From Pseudomonas sp. TH31 (GTDB taxonomy: Bacteria; Pseudomonadota; Gammaproteobacteria; Pseudomonadales; Pseudomonadaceae), in NCBI RefSeq assembly GCF_016650815.1, contig NZ_JAEKEZ010000005.1, positions 69,501 to 133,500 on the forward strand: DNA of 64,000 nt, given 5' to 3'. The notes below the pieces were generated by a model. It was not told where the DNA came from, did no database searches, and saw only the letters and a list, made by a program, of their open reading frames with translations. The first letter of the stretch is position 1. The number at the start of each line of letters is the position of its first letter. Of this stretch, positions 49,289 to 59,215 are shown piece after piece. The position numbers and the translations under genes were made by a program.

Positions 49289-50157
49289 GTCGGCGTGGCG
49301 TTGACGAAGGACGTGACTTCATCCAGCACCGGCGCCAATCCGCGCATGGGCCGGGACAGCGTCGCCACCAACGTGGCGTGGCTGGTGCGCGAATAATACA
49401 AATCCTGAACCGGCACCCCGGCGGCGCGCAGTTTGCTCGCCAGACCGCCGGTGTTGCGGGTTGGGTTGACCACGTCATCGTCCCTCGACGCCATCAACAA
49501 GGCTGGCGGCGCGCCGCGACTGACGTGATTGATTGGCTGGGATTGTGGCGGTGAGTCCGGCCAGAAAAACACCGGGCGCACCTCGGGATTCTTGATCGGC
49601 AGGAAGTCATACGGCCCGGCGAGACCGATCCAGCCGCTGAGATCACTTGGCGACATCCCCACGGCCCCCAGCAACTGCGGCTCCAGCGCCAGCATCGCGA
49701 CGTTGTAGGCCCCGGAACTGTGGCCCATCAGGTACAAGCGTTTTGGGTCACCGGAAAACTGGCGAATGTGTTCGTGGGTCCAGGCCACAGCCTTGGCACC
49801 ATCCTCAAGGAACGACGGATAGCGCACCTGCGGATACAACCGATAGTCCGCCAACACCGCGACGATCCCTCGGGACGCCAGCGCTTCGCCGACAAAGCTG
49901 TAATCGCTGCGTGAACCGCTGTTCCAGCTGCCGCCATAGAAAAACACCACCACCGGGGCGTTTTCCACGGCGTGCCTTGGTACATACACATCGAGCTTTT
50001 GCCGTGCATCACTTCCATAGGCAATGCCTTCGGTTTTGTCGAAGGTGCCGTCAGGGGTCAGCGCGTTGAGCATTTTCAGTGGCGAGCACGCGCTTGTCAC
50101 AGCCAGTAAAAGGCCGCAGATCAATACCTTGAACAGTTGCCGGGCTGTACTCGCCAT
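49282..50157 (-). CDS. Lipoprotein alpha/beta-hydrolase (esterase-like)
   Basis: A 291-residue lipoprotein (lipobox TSAC at 21-24 after a hydrophobic core). The hydrolase domain has the oxyanion motif FFYGGSWNSG, the nucleophile GHSSGAYN, the acid in DDDVVNP, and the His in SHATLV. It resembles carboxylesterase/BD-FAE-type enzymes. It is 18 bases downstream of the DUF4123 gene and co-directional with vgrG. That is the usual place for a type VI effector, though a lipobox is unexpected for one. It could equally be an unrelated esterase. Confidence 0.85.
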   Translation of the reverse strand: MASTARQLFKVLICGLLLAVTSACSPLKMLNALTPDGTFDKTEGIAYGSDARQKLDVYVPRHAVENAPVVVFFYGGSWNSGSRSDYSFVGEALASRGIVAVLADYRLYPQVRYPSFLEDGAKAVAWTHEHIRQFSGDPKRLYLMGHSSGAYNVAMLALEPQLLGAVGMSPSDLSGWIGLAGPYDFLPIKNPEVRPVFFWPDSPPQSQPINHVSRGAPPALLMASRDDDVVNPTRNTGGLASKLRAAGVPVQDLYYSRTSHATLVATLSRPMRGLAPVLDEVTSFVNATPTQ

Positions 50158-50175
50158 GTCGGTGAAACCTCGTGT

Positions 50176-50972
50176 TCAGGGTTGATCGTTCTGCCAGCGG
50201 TTGCGCAGGTTATCGAGCTGTTCCTGCGGGGTCTGCCCCGGCAAAGGCTGGACGGGCAAAGCACCGGGGTACTGCAAGCGTAGCCATAACCAGCCATCCA
50301 GAACCGGGCGTTCGCTGAAGCCCAGCGCCAGGCCCTCCTGCACATGGGACCACAGGCGGTTGTATTCGGTGCCGGTGGATCGGCTCCAGTACCAGGCATG
50401 TTGCTCCAGCAGGCAAGTTTGCAGTTTTTCCCGCTGGCGAGGACTGAGGGTTTCTTCGACCGCCAGCGGGCTGACCGCCAGGCCCGGACTGAGCAACTGC
50501 TGCCAGCCCTGACTGCCCGTTGCCCGGTCGGCCCAGGTCCCGCCGAACCAGCGTAACCGAGTGATGGGGCCGAGCCAGCGACTCAGTTCCTCGGCGTCAC
50601 AGGCATCGAAAAAGTAGCTGGCGCAGTGCGGGTTGTAATAACTCAGTAGCGCCCGGTGATGCAGGCCGAGTGTGACCGTGAGCATGCGACGCAAATGCGC
50701 CAGCAACGACGCCGCCGACACCTCACTGCCCACCAGCAAACCTTGCCAGGTATGCGGCTCGCTGCAGCAACGTTCGATTAACGCCGGGCAGTCCTGCAAC
50801 TCGATCAGGACGGGGCCTTGTTCGCGCAACGGGTGAAACTCCGTCCCTTCGAACAACCAGAACCGGCGGGCATCGGTAAATCGCTGCTGTAATGTTGCCG
50901 CCGCCCGGGCGCCCCCGGCACATCCAGCAACAGCCATTGTGAGGTCGGGGCAGGCGCCTGGACGCCGATCAT
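50176..50972 (-). pseudogene. DUF4123 (Tap-like VgrG adaptor) protein with a single-base frameshift
   Basis: From ATG at 50972 (IGVQAPAPTSQWLLLDVPG) the frame breaks at about residue 20. The remainder, AAATLQQRFTDARRFWLFEG to the end, is in another frame. One extra G in the C5 run (plus strand) at 50912-50916 joins them into a 265-residue DUF4123 protein. Family members load effectors onto VgrG. The start overlaps the vgrG stop (ATGA). Probably intact in the organism. Confidence 0.82.
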
Positions 50973-52279
50973 GTTGCACCGCTCTGACCCAATAGCGTCG
51001 CCGCCCGGCAGGCGCAAACCGTCTCCCGACAATGGCTGAAACTTCCGCCACCGGGCAGCAGGCATAACAACACCAACGGCTCGCTGGATTGCAGCAAGGC
51101 CAGCAAACCGTCCATCGCTGGCGGCATGTGGGTGGGATGCGGGAGCGGTACTTCAACCACCTCGACAGCCGATTGGTTCTGCAGCAGTCCGGTGATCAAC
51201 GGTTGATCCGGATCGCCGTCGATGAAACTGACCACCACCTCGGCCCCCGCCCGCCATTGCGAAACCGCCGTGCCTTTCAGCTCAGGGGCCAATGGTAGCC
51301 AACAGTGTCCAGGCTTCGCCCCTTCGCCCTGATAGAGCCAGTCGAACTGCACCGCAACCGGACGGGACGGATCGGGTTGTGCCTGTGCAACGTCAACCAC
51401 CCAGGCCCGTTGCAGGCCGAACATCTTCGGCTTCACCACCTCCAGGCTCGCCACCCACGGCACGGCGCGAATCGTATTGGAATAGGGCAACAACGGATCC
51501 TGGCCGCCCTGGTGCGCGACCCGGATCAACCGCCACAGATGATTCCACTCGCGGGCCGAATGACCGGACAGCGGCATCAACTGACCACTGCGCAACGTCG
51601 AGAGGTCCGTGCGCGCCCTGGCGACTGGCGCTGTTTGCGCGCTGACCTGCACCTCGAACCGACACAGCGCTGGCAGCTCGCTGTCATCCTGGAACACCAG
51701 CGTTTGCGCGCGGCACGCTGGCCCTTGACCGTCACCGACGATCAAGCAGTGCCCACCACTGGAATGCTCGAAATGGTAATGAAGACGCTCCTCGGCGCAC
51801 AGACGCTGGAAAAATTGCAGGTCCGATTCGCTGTACTGCGTGCAGAAATCACGCGGTGGGTATTCACCACTCAACGCCAGGCGCCAGTCCTTACCGGCAA
51901 TGCCGTGCTCCTTGAGCACCTGGCCGAGAATCTGCGGCACTGATTGCGCGCTGAAAATGCGCTGGCTGAAGCGCTGGGCCAGGCACGCCAGTTTCGGCCC
52001 CAGACGCACACGACACAGCCGGGATGAGCTGCCGTGCTCTCGCTGGGCGAGTTCATGCAGTTGCCCGTGGATACCGTGACCAGCGGCTCCAAACTGCAAG
52101 AACGCCGAACGATAAAGCAGGCGTGCAAGGTCCAGCGCCGGGTCATTGATCAGCAGGTCCACCTCGAACACAAACGGCTCGCTGATGGCTTCGTTACCGG
52201 TAAAGGCCAGGACCTCAAAGGCGTCGGGCAGGCCCGCTACGTCCAGACGAAATGACGGCTCGTTGACTGGATCGAACAT
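50969..52279 (-). CDS. vgrG: Short VgrG type VI secretion tip protein
   Basis: A 436-residue VgrG. The gp27-like part begins FRLDVAGLPDAFEVLAFTGN and includes YSESDLQFFQRLCAEERLHY. The gp5-like OB-fold contains VAVQFDWLYQGEG and DPDQPLITGLLQN. It then ends in about 55 residues with four Cys (SHCRETVCACRAAT) instead of the long beta-helical needle. No other T6SS structural gene is nearby, so it is an orphan vgrG. It couples to the DUF4123 gene by an ATGA overlap. Confidence 0.9.
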   Translation of the reverse strand: MFDPVNEPSFRLDVAGLPDAFEVLAFTGNEAISEPFVFEVDLLINDPALDLARLLYRSAFLQFGAAGHGIHGQLHELAQREHGSSSRLCRVRLGPKLACLAQRFSQRIFSAQSVPQILGQVLKEHGIAGKDWRLALSGEYPPRDFCTQYSESDLQFFQRLCAEERLHYHFEHSSGGHCLIVGDGQGPACRAQTLVFQDDSELPALCRFEVQVSAQTAPVARARTDLSTLRSGQLMPLSGHSAREWNHLWRLIRVAHQGGQDPLLPYSNTIRAVPWVASLEVVKPKMFGLQRAWVVDVAQAQPDPSRPVAVQFDWLYQGEGAKPGHCWLPLAPELKGTAVSQWRAGAEVVVSFIDGDPDQPLITGLLQNQSAVEVVEVPLPHPTHMPPAMDGLLALLQSSEPLVLLCLLPGGGSFSHCRETVCACRAATLLGQSGAT

Positions 52280-52512
52280 CGGCGATTCTCTACGGGAGGG
52301 GCGGCCGGGGATTCTCGCCGAGGAACAGGGCCGAGTAGAGTGCCGAAGTACAACTTAGGAAATGACCTACGAGAAAAGAAGACCACGTCAATTTAATAGC
52401 CGTGATGTCAGTCATTTCAGATGAAAAAAGAGAGAAGTCGCACCAGGTCATCTGAAACTTCCGCCAGGACACGGAACATTTTCAGACAACCTGATGGGAG
52501 CAGTGCCTTACC

Positions 52513-54426
52513 TCAGGAAGAGAGGTAAGACGAACGGGTCAGACCCAGGCGCAACGCATCGAGGAATTGGGTACGCTCGGCGGCAGTGATGCGCGCACTG
52601 GCGCACTTGTCGCGGTAGTGGGTCATCAGCTCTTCCGGCGACAAGTGCACGTAGCGCAGCATGTCTTCGATGGTGTCGTGGGTTTCGATACCGGCGTGGT
52701 ACACGGTGCCGTCGGCGTTCTGGTAGATGTTCACCGAATCGGTGTCACCAAACAGGTTGTGCATGTCGCCGAGAATTTCCTGGTAAGCGCCGACCAGGAA
52801 GATCCCCAGCAGGTAGTCTTCACCGTCATTCAACCCGTGTACCGGCAGACTGGTTTCGATGCTCTGCTCGTCGACGTATTGCTTGATCTTGCCGTCGGAG
52901 TCGCAGGTCAGGTCTTGCAGCACCGCACGGCGCATCGGCTCTTCGTCGAGACGGTGCAGCGGCAGGATAGGCAGTACCTGGCCGATGGCCCAGGTGTCCG
53001 GCAGGCTCTGGAACACCGAGAAGTTGCAGATGTACTTGTCGGCGAGCTTGTCGTTGAGTTCGTCGAGCACCTGACGGTGGGAACGCTGACGCGCCTTCAA
53101 CGAGTTGTGCAGGCGACGGCAGACGGCGAAGTAGCATTGCTCGGCCAGGGCTTTTTCCGCCAGGGTCAGCTTGCCATCGGCGTATTGGCTGGCGATGTCG
53201 CTCATGTAGTGCGTGGCGCGCCAATAGGTCTCGGTGACCATCTCGATGTCGGTCGGACCCAGCAGGTCAACCAGCCACTGCACGGTTTCCGGCAGTTCTT
53301 CCTTGTTGTCGATCTGCGGCACGTCGTCGTTGTGTTTCTCGACATCGGTCACCTGCACCACCAGCATCGCGTGATGGGCCGTCAGGGAGCGCCCGCTCTC
53401 GGAGAAGATGTTCGGGTGCGGCAGGTTCTGCGCGTCGCAGAATTCCTTGAGCATCCCGACCACGACACCGGCGTAATCGTCCATGTCGTAGTTGATCGAG
53501 CTGGCGTTACGCGAGTGCGTACCGTCGTAGTCCACGCCCAAACCGCCGCCGACGTCGATGTGGTCCACCGGCAGGCCGAGGTTGCGCAGTTCGCCGTAGT
53601 AACGAATCGCTTCCTTGAAGCCGTGCTGGTAGTCCGCCAGGTTGGCGATCTGCGAACCCATGTGGAAATGCAGCAGGCGAATGCCCTGGTCCAGACCGGC
53701 CGCGCGGAAACGCTCGACCACCGACAGCAGTTGCGCCGCCGACAGACCGAATTTGGATTTTTCGCCACCGGTGTCAGCCCATTTGCTTGAGGCCAGGGAC
53801 GACAGACGCACGCGCAGGCCAACCTGAGGCTTGACCTTCAGCGAGGCGGCCTCTTCGATCACCAGGCCAACTTCGGATTCTTTCTCGATCACGATGAACA
53901 CGTTGTGGCCGAGCTTCTGGCCCATCAGCGCCAGACGGATGAACTCGCGATCCTTGTAACCATTGCAGACGATGGTGCCGCCCTTCGGTGCCAGGGCCAA
54001 TACAGCCAGCAGCTCAGGCTTGGAGCCGGCTTCCAGGCCGATGGAGACGTCCTGGGTGGCGATGATGTTCTCGATCACCGCTTCTTGCTGGTTAACCTTG
54101 ATCGGATACAGCGCGGTGTACTTGCTCTGGTATTCCAGGCGTTCGATGTTGGCATCGAAAGCGCCGGTCAACTGACGCACGCGGTCTTGCAGGATATCGG
54201 GGAACCGCACCAGCAATGGCAAGGACAAACCGCTTTGGCGCAGTAGGTCGACTTGCTCGAACAGGTCGATAGGCGAACTGGTCGGACCGTTCGGACGAAC
54301 TTCGACGCGACCGGCGTCATTGATCGCGAAATATCCGGCCCCCCAATGGCGAATCCCGTAAACACTGCGGCTGTCCGCAACTGTCCATTGGCTGCCATCG
54401 TCTTTGCGTGTGCGTCTTACGGACAT
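52513..54426 (-). CDS. speA: Biosynthetic arginine decarboxylase SpeA
   Basis: A 637-residue PLP enzyme of the alanine-racemase-fold type. The PLP Lys is in [11 protein letters not shown] and the Gly-rich PLP-phosphate site in [13 protein letters not shown]. Further motifs are [24 protein letters not shown] and [16 protein letters not shown] segments. It makes agmatine for putrescine synthesis. Full length is normal. The [20 protein letters not shown] start is as in relatives. Confidence 0.95.
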   Translation of the reverse strand: MSVRRTRKDDGSQWTVADSRSVYGIRHWGAGYFAINDAGRVEVRPNGPTSSPIDLFEQVDLLRQSGLSLPLLVRFPDILQDRVRQLTGAFDANIERLEYQSKYTALYPIKVNQQEAVIENIIATQDVSIGLEAGSKPELLAVLALAPKGGTIVCNGYKDREFIRLALMGQKLGHNVFIVIEKESEVGLVIEEAASLKVKPQVGLRVRLSSLASSKWADTGGEKSKFGLSAAQLLSVVERFRAAGLDQGIRLLHFHMGSQIANLADYQHGFKEAIRYYGELRNLGLPVDHIDVGGGLGVDYDGTHSRNASSINYDMDDYAGVVVGMLKEFCDAQNLPHPNIFSESGRSLTAHHAMLVVQVTDVEKHNDDVPQIDNKEELPETVQWLVDLLGPTDIEMVTETYWRATHYMSDIASQYADGKLTLAEKALAEQCYFAVCRRLHNSLKARQRSHRQVLDELNDKLADKYICNFSVFQSLPDTWAIGQVLPILPLHRLDEEPMRRAVLQDLTCDSDGKIKQYVDEQSIETSLPVHGLNDGEDYLLGIFLVGAYQEILGDMHNLFGDTDSVNIYQNADGTVYHAGIETHDTIEDMLRYVHLSPEELMTHYRDKCASARITAAERTQFLDALRLGLTRSSYLSS

Positions 54427-54562
54427 TGAAGTCCCCTATAAAGAAGTCATAGAGCGTCGCCTGGGTTCAGGCCGGCGCAGTCTAAAGAATGAAAATGACG
54501 GTTCGTCAACGAGGGGATAGACCTCGCTGACCGCAGTGAGTTTAGAAACCGGTCAGAACAGG

Positions 54563-54640
54563 CTCTGTGAAAACCATGTAGGCGACGCCAGGCCAGTATG
54601 AAATCGGGACTGGATCAAGCCGAGGGTGGTTTTCACAGAG
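54563..54640. repeat. 78-bp element with 14-bp perfect terminal inverted repeats
   Basis: CTCTGTGAAAACCA at 54563-54576 and TGGTTTTCACAGAG at 54627-54640 bound the element. It lies between the SUI1 stop and the speA start, on the upstream side of speA. It could be a MITE remnant or an RNA hairpin acting on speA. Confidence 0.6.
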
Positions 54641-54644
54641 GCTG

Positions 54645-55016
54645 CTAGCCGCCGGACTTCTTCGCCTTGAAACCCAGTTTGATCAGCTCGGCCAAGAGTA
54701 GCTCGACATGATCGCCCTGGATTTCGATGATGCCGTCTTTCAACGCCCCGCCGGTGCCGCAACGTTTCTTCAACGTGGTGGCCAGGGCCGTGAGCGCATC
54801 GAGGGCCAACGGCACGCCAGTGATGGTGGTCACCGTCTTGCCGCCACGGCCCTTGCTTTCGCGACGCACGCGAGCAATACCATCGCCGGCCGGGATCACG
54901 GTTTGTTTGCAGATACAGTCATCCACCGGTTTGCTGCAATCCGGGCAATGACGACCTGCGTCGGTGGAAAATACCAGGCCACCAAGGGCGGCGAAGGATG
55001 CGGCTTTTTTGGCCAC
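54645..55016 (-). CDS. SUI1-family translation factor (YciH-like)
   Basis: A 123-residue protein from a GTG at 55016 (AKKAASFAALGGLVFSTDAG, with AGAGGA upstream). The N-terminal Cys cluster CPDCSKPVDDCICK is followed by the SUI1 domain (GKTVTTITGVPL; KRCGTGGALKDGIIEIQGDH). Homologues resemble eIF1 and affect initiation fidelity. The longer frame to 55055 is less likely. In Pseudomonas this gene sits just upstream of speA, as here. Confidence 0.9.
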   Translation of the reverse strand: MAKKAASFAALGGLVFSTDAGRHCPDCSKPVDDCICKQTVIPAGDGIARVRRESKGRGGKTVTTITGVPLALDALTALATTLKKRCGTGGALKDGIIEIQGDHVELLLAELIKLGFKAKKSGG

Positions 55017-55129
55017 CGGCAATCCTCTTGGGAGGACAAAGACTGGTCGCAGCACTTAGGCAAGGCTATCGACCGCGAAGCCCCACTCAGGCAGGGGCAG
55101 CGCTACTGAACCGTTACACATCTGTGTAT

Positions 55130-55330
55130 GAGCGTCGGACCCGTAGGACCGTGGGACCCGTGGGACCGTGGGACCGTAGGAGCTGTCGAGTGCAACGAGG
55201 CTGCGATCTTTTGACTTTTCTTTGAATCAAGATCAAAAGATCGCAGCCTCGTTGCACTCGACAGCTCCTACGGTCCTACGGTCCTACGGTCCTACGGTCC
55301 TACGGTCCCACGGGTCCTACGAGTCCTACA
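55130..55330. repeat. Long hairpin with octamer repeats (GGTCCTAC)n in its arms
   Basis: The left arm has repeated GTGGGACC/GTAGGACC units then GTAGGAGCTGTCGAGTGC; the loop is TTTTGACTTTTCTTTGAATC. The right arm GCACTCGACAGCTCCTAC is followed by at least four perfect GGTCCTAC copies (55270 onward). The octamers complement the left-arm units, so the hairpin stem is extended by about 40 bp. The 55040-55130 flank shows nothing else. Confidence 0.9.
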
Positions 55331-55411
55331 CAAGCAATACCGGTTCAGCTTGAAAAGGTCGCGCAGTGTAACGGCAAAAAGCCGACTTGCTAAGAGCCAA
55401 TCGGCGCCAAT

Positions 55412-55969
55412 TCATGCCTTCTTTGCGACGTCGCTTTGCTGAGCCTTCAGATAACGCTTCAGCGCGGCCAAAGAGTCCGGGCAGTAAGGCTTTTGGGTGA
55501 TTTCCTGCATGACCTGATCAATCGGAATAAAGCGCGCTTCAAGCACCTCTTCCGGCTGCAGGATCAACGGACCGTCCCACACGGCCGAAAACGCCGAACA
55601 CCACAGCCGATTGTCGGTGTCCTCGAAGAAAAAGTGATCATGGGCGGTCAGTTCCACACCGCTCACGCCCAATTCTTCTTCCAGTTCACGGGCGGCCGAC
55701 TCGGCGTAACTCTCATCAGCCTGCACCATGCCCCCCGCCGCCACGTCCCAATAACCGGGATAAATGGCTTTGCTGAGGGTGCGGCGGTGCACGCAGAGCT
55801 CGCCGGCCGAGTTGAACAGCATGATGTAGGTGCCGCGTCCGATCAGCCCGCGCTCACGCAGGTCGCTGCGGACCAGGGCGCCGAGCAGGTTGTCCCGCTC
55901 GTCGACCCAGGCGATGTGCTCGGCATCCGAGGCCGCGCGGTGGGCGGCCTCTTTGGCGCTATCGACCAT
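55412..55969 (-). CDS. Nudix hydrolase (YfcD-like)
   Basis: A 185-residue protein with a complete Nudix box GGMVQADESYAESAARELEEELG at about 79-101: GX5EX7REUXEEXGU is present. The N-terminal DERDNLLGALVRSDLRERGL and the LCVHRRTLSKAIYPGYWD segment are as in YfcD and isopentenyl-diphosphate-isomerase-like Nudix proteins. Substrate unknown. It lies 35 bases from the DUF2333 gene on the same strand. Confidence 0.92.
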   Translation of the reverse strand: MVDSAKEAAHRAASDAEHIAWVDERDNLLGALVRSDLRERGLIGRGTYIMLFNSAGELCVHRRTLSKAIYPGYWDVAAGGMVQADESYAESAARELEEELGVSGVELTAHDHFFFEDTDNRLWCSAFSAVWDGPLILQPEEVLEARFIPIDQVMQEITQKPYCPDSLAALKRYLKAQQSDVAKKA

Positions 55970-56004
55970 GACTCAGCCCTGATTGAGCAGTTGACGCAGA
56001 TCGA

Positions 56005-57039
56005 TCACGGCAGCGTTGGCCCGGATATGTAGTTGGCCATGACCAGCGAGTGGTTGGCCAAGATCCCGAAGCCGCTGCCATTGAGGATCATCGGGCTCCA
56101 GACCGGTGCTTGCGAAGCTTCCAGTTCACGGATGATCTGGCGCACGCTGACGGTAGCGTTTTTCTTCGCCAGCACATCGGCAAAGTCGACTTCAACGGCG
56201 CGCAGCAGATGGGACAACGCCCAGGCCTGACCGCGGGCTTCGTAGAACACGTTGTCGATCTGCATCCACGGAGTTTCGACGATTTCTTCGTCAACCTGCG
56301 GCACCTGGCCCGGCATCACCACTTCGGTTTTCAGCGCGGTGTTAAGCTTGACCCGGCCAACGCTGGCCGACAGGCGTTGCGACAACGAACCCAGACGGGT
56401 GCCGACATCGCCCAGCCAGTTGTTCAGGTTGTCGGCGCGGGCATAGAACAACGCATTCTTCTGCGCCGGATCGGACAAACGGGCCTGGTAGCGACTCAGG
56501 GAATTGATGCCTTCCTGGTACTCCGACTCGCTGGATGGCAGGACCCAGCTCTTGTTATCGAAGTTGAAACGCGGCTCGGCCTTGGCCAGATCAGCGTCTT
56601 CGGCCGATTGCGATTGCGAGCGCGCAAAGTCTTTACGCAGGGCGCGGGTCATGTCGCGGACCTGGACCAGCACGCCATATTCCCAACTCGGCATGTTGTC
56701 CATCCACAGGCCCGGCGGGAAGCGGTCATTGGAAATGTAGCCGCCCGGCTTGCTCAGCAAGGTGCCGGCGACGGTCTTGAGGGTTTCCACCGTGGTGTAG
56801 CCGACGACCATCTGCTTGCCTTCTTTCTCGGCAGCGACCTGGGCGTTTTGTTGAACCGGGAACAAGGCAGGCTCTTCACTCCAGTACCATCCGAGGCCAA
56901 TGGTCACCAACAGGTACAGGCCGATCAAAGTGGCCAGCGCCCGGCTGAACAGCAGGCCACCGAAATAACTGCGGGTGGCCGATTTCGGTTCAGCGGCACG
57001 TTCGGGTGCGCTGCCCGCGCGGTTCTTCCAGTCCAGCAT
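56005..57039 (-). CDS. DUF2333 family protein
   Basis: A 344-residue protein with a cytoplasmic N-terminus, one TM segment (ALATLIGLYLLVTIGLGWYW) and a large periplasmic helical domain containing TVETLKTVAGTLLSKPGGYI and WMDNMPSWEYGVLVQVRDMT. It matches the DUF2333 profile I know in gammaproteobacteria. Function unknown; members often lie beside Nudix or envelope genes. Confidence 0.85.
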   Translation of the reverse strand: MLDWKNRAGSAPERAAEPKSATRSYFGGLLFSRALATLIGLYLLVTIGLGWYWSEEPALFPVQQNAQVAAEKEGKQMVVGYTTVETLKTVAGTLLSKPGGYISNDRFPPGLWMDNMPSWEYGVLVQVRDMTRALRKDFARSQSQSAEDADLAKAEPRFNFDNKSWVLPSSESEYQEGINSLSRYQARLSDPAQKNALFYARADNLNNWLGDVGTRLGSLSQRLSASVGRVKLNTALKTEVVMPGQVPQVDEEIVETPWMQIDNVFYEARGQAWALSHLLRAVEVDFADVLAKKNATVSVRQIIRELEASQAPVWSPMILNGSGFGILANHSLVMANYISGPTLP

Positions 57040-57186
57040 GGCGATATCCTTTCAATCACTTGAGTTCATCGGTTCGACCACAACCCTACGCCATCGTGCC
57101 TCAATTTGCCGCGCATTAATCTGCGCGAAACAACGAGCCATACAATCGCATCGATCGAGGCGACACTATAAATGAAGCTAGGATTT

Positions 57187-57345
57187 GTAGCAGCTGCCGC
57201 AGGCTGCGTTCGGCTGCGAAGCAGTCGTGAAATCAGGCGCCGCGGTGTTTCAGAAAGAACTCACACTCAGGTTTTACGACTGCTGCGCAGCCGAACGCCG
57301 CCTGCGGCAGCTGCTACACGAGCCGCGCACAGCCTGCGGCAGCCG
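57187..57345. repeat. Long inverted repeat (REP variant with GTTCGGCTGCG core)
   Basis: GTAGCAGCTGCCGCAGGCTG and GCCTGCGGCAGCTGCTACAC bound a hairpin of about 130 bases, of the same family as 10733-10866. A partial third arm CTGCGGCAGCCGCTAC follows at 57336. The flanks (57040-57186, 57360-57493) show no gene. Confidence 0.75.
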
Positions 57346-57493
57346 CTACACAGATCCTGCGCGACCGACTGGTCATAAACTGAATGATGTCGCTTTGCAG
57401 ATTATTGACATACGACACTGATGTGACTGAAAAGAGGTGCTAGCATAGAGCCACCAGTCGATCTCAGCATGCACCCTAACTAGTAGTCAGGAT

Positions 57494-59163
57494 ATGACCG
57501 AGCCAGAAGACCCCAGCCGTGAGCGCCTCAAGCACCACTTTGCCCAGCGGGTAATTCATCAGGCACGTCAGATTCTTGAGATATGGCAGCGCCTGCAGCG
57601 CAGCGAGTGGTCCACCACCGATTTGTCCGAACTGAGCGAGGCCAACCTGCGCCTGCTGCGCTTTGCCGAACGCTTTGAACAACCGGAACACTCGCAACTG
57701 GCGCGTCACATCGGCCAGTCACTGGAGGCTGTCGACGCCAATCGCGGACGCCTGAGCAGCGGCCTGATCACTGACCTCAACCGGTTGATGCAGCGCCTGT
57801 CCCGCACCGGCCTGCGTCACGGCGATCAGTTGGACCAAACCTTCCTGCCGTCGCTGCGCAAGCCGATCTACGTGATGCTGCAAGATCACGATCGTGCCGA
57901 GCGGCTGGCCAAGCAACTGGAGTTCTTCGGGCTCAGCGCCCAGTCGCTGGACAGCGTTTCGGCCTTTCGCTCCTCGATGATCGAGCGACTGCCGGCGGCG
58001 ATTGTCATGGACGTGGACTTCAGCGGCCCGGGCATCGGCTTGAAACTGGCCGCCGAAGCCCAGGTCGGCCTCGATGAACCGTTGCCGTTGCTGTTCTTCA
58101 GCCTGCATGAAACCGACACCCCGACCCGCCTCGCCGCCGTGCGCGCCGGCGGCCAGGAATTCCTCACCGGCACCCTCGAAGCGTCGAGCCTGCTGGAGAA
58201 GATTGAAGTCCTGACCTGCGTCGCCCAGTACGAACCGTATAAAGTGCTGATCATCGACGACTCCCGCGCCCAGGCCTTGCACACCGAGCGCTTGCTCAAC
58301 AGCGCCGGGATCGTCACGCGCACGCTGATCGAGCCGATCCAGGCCATGGCCGAACTGGCGGACTTCCAGCCCGACCTGATCATCCTCGACATGTACATGC
58401 CGGCCTGCACCGGTACGGAACTGGCCAAAGTGATCCGCCACAACGATCGTTACGTCAGCGTGCCGATCATTTACCTGTCGGCCGAAGACGACCTGGACAA
58501 GCAGCTTGACGCCATGAGCGAGGGCGGCGACGACTTCCTGACCAAGCCGATCAAGCCGCGGCACCTGATCACCACCGTGCGCAACCGCGCGGCCCGGCGC
58601 GCAACCTGAAAGCGCGGATGGTCCGCGACAGCCTCACGGGTTTGTACAACCACACCCACATTCTGCAGTTGCTCGAAGACTGCTCGTTCCGCGCCCGCCG
58701 CGAGAGCAAGCCGTTGAGCTTTGCGATGCTCGACATCGACCACTTCAAACGGGTCAACGACAGCCACGGCCACCCGATGGGCGACCGGGTGATCAAGAGC
58801 CTGGCACTGTTCCTCAAGCAACGCTTGCGCAAGACCGATTTCATTGGCCGTTACGGCGGTGAAGAGTTCGCGATTGTCATGCCCGACACCGATGTCGAAT
58901 CGGCCCGCAAGGTGCTCGACGAAATCCGTCAGCGCTTTGCCGAAATTCACTACCCGGCCCAGCCGCAGGACCTTTGGTGCACGTTCAGCGCTGGCGTGGT
59001 CGAGCTGCGCGAAGATTCCGACAGCCTGATGATGGCCAGCCAGGCGGACGAGGCGCTGTACCGCGCCAAGGACGCCGGACGCAATCGCGTGCAAGCAGCG
59101 CGGGAGTCAAAGCAAAGTGCCACTTTTTCATCGAAATCCACCGACTCGGTCATAACGCTGTAA
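57494..59163 (+). pseudogene. REC-REC-GGDEF diguanylate cyclase with a single-base frameshift
   Basis: The first frame (MTEPEDPSRERLKHHFAQRV) has a helical HPt-like N-terminus, a degenerate receiver (about 125-245), and a second receiver with VLIIDDSRAQ, ILDMYMPACTG and LTKPIKPRH. It stops after RNRAARRAT. One missing G at about 58597 (CGGCGCGC for CGGGCGCGC) joins it to SLTGLYNHTHILQL and YGGEEFAIVMPD (active GGEEF). The repaired protein has 556 residues. It should make cyclic-di-GMP under phospho-relay control. Repair restores CCCGGG. Confidence 0.85.
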
Positions 59164-59215
59164 CGCAAACGCAATAAATTCAGTCGCTTACCATTCTGCC
59201 GTTGGTAGACCCGTT

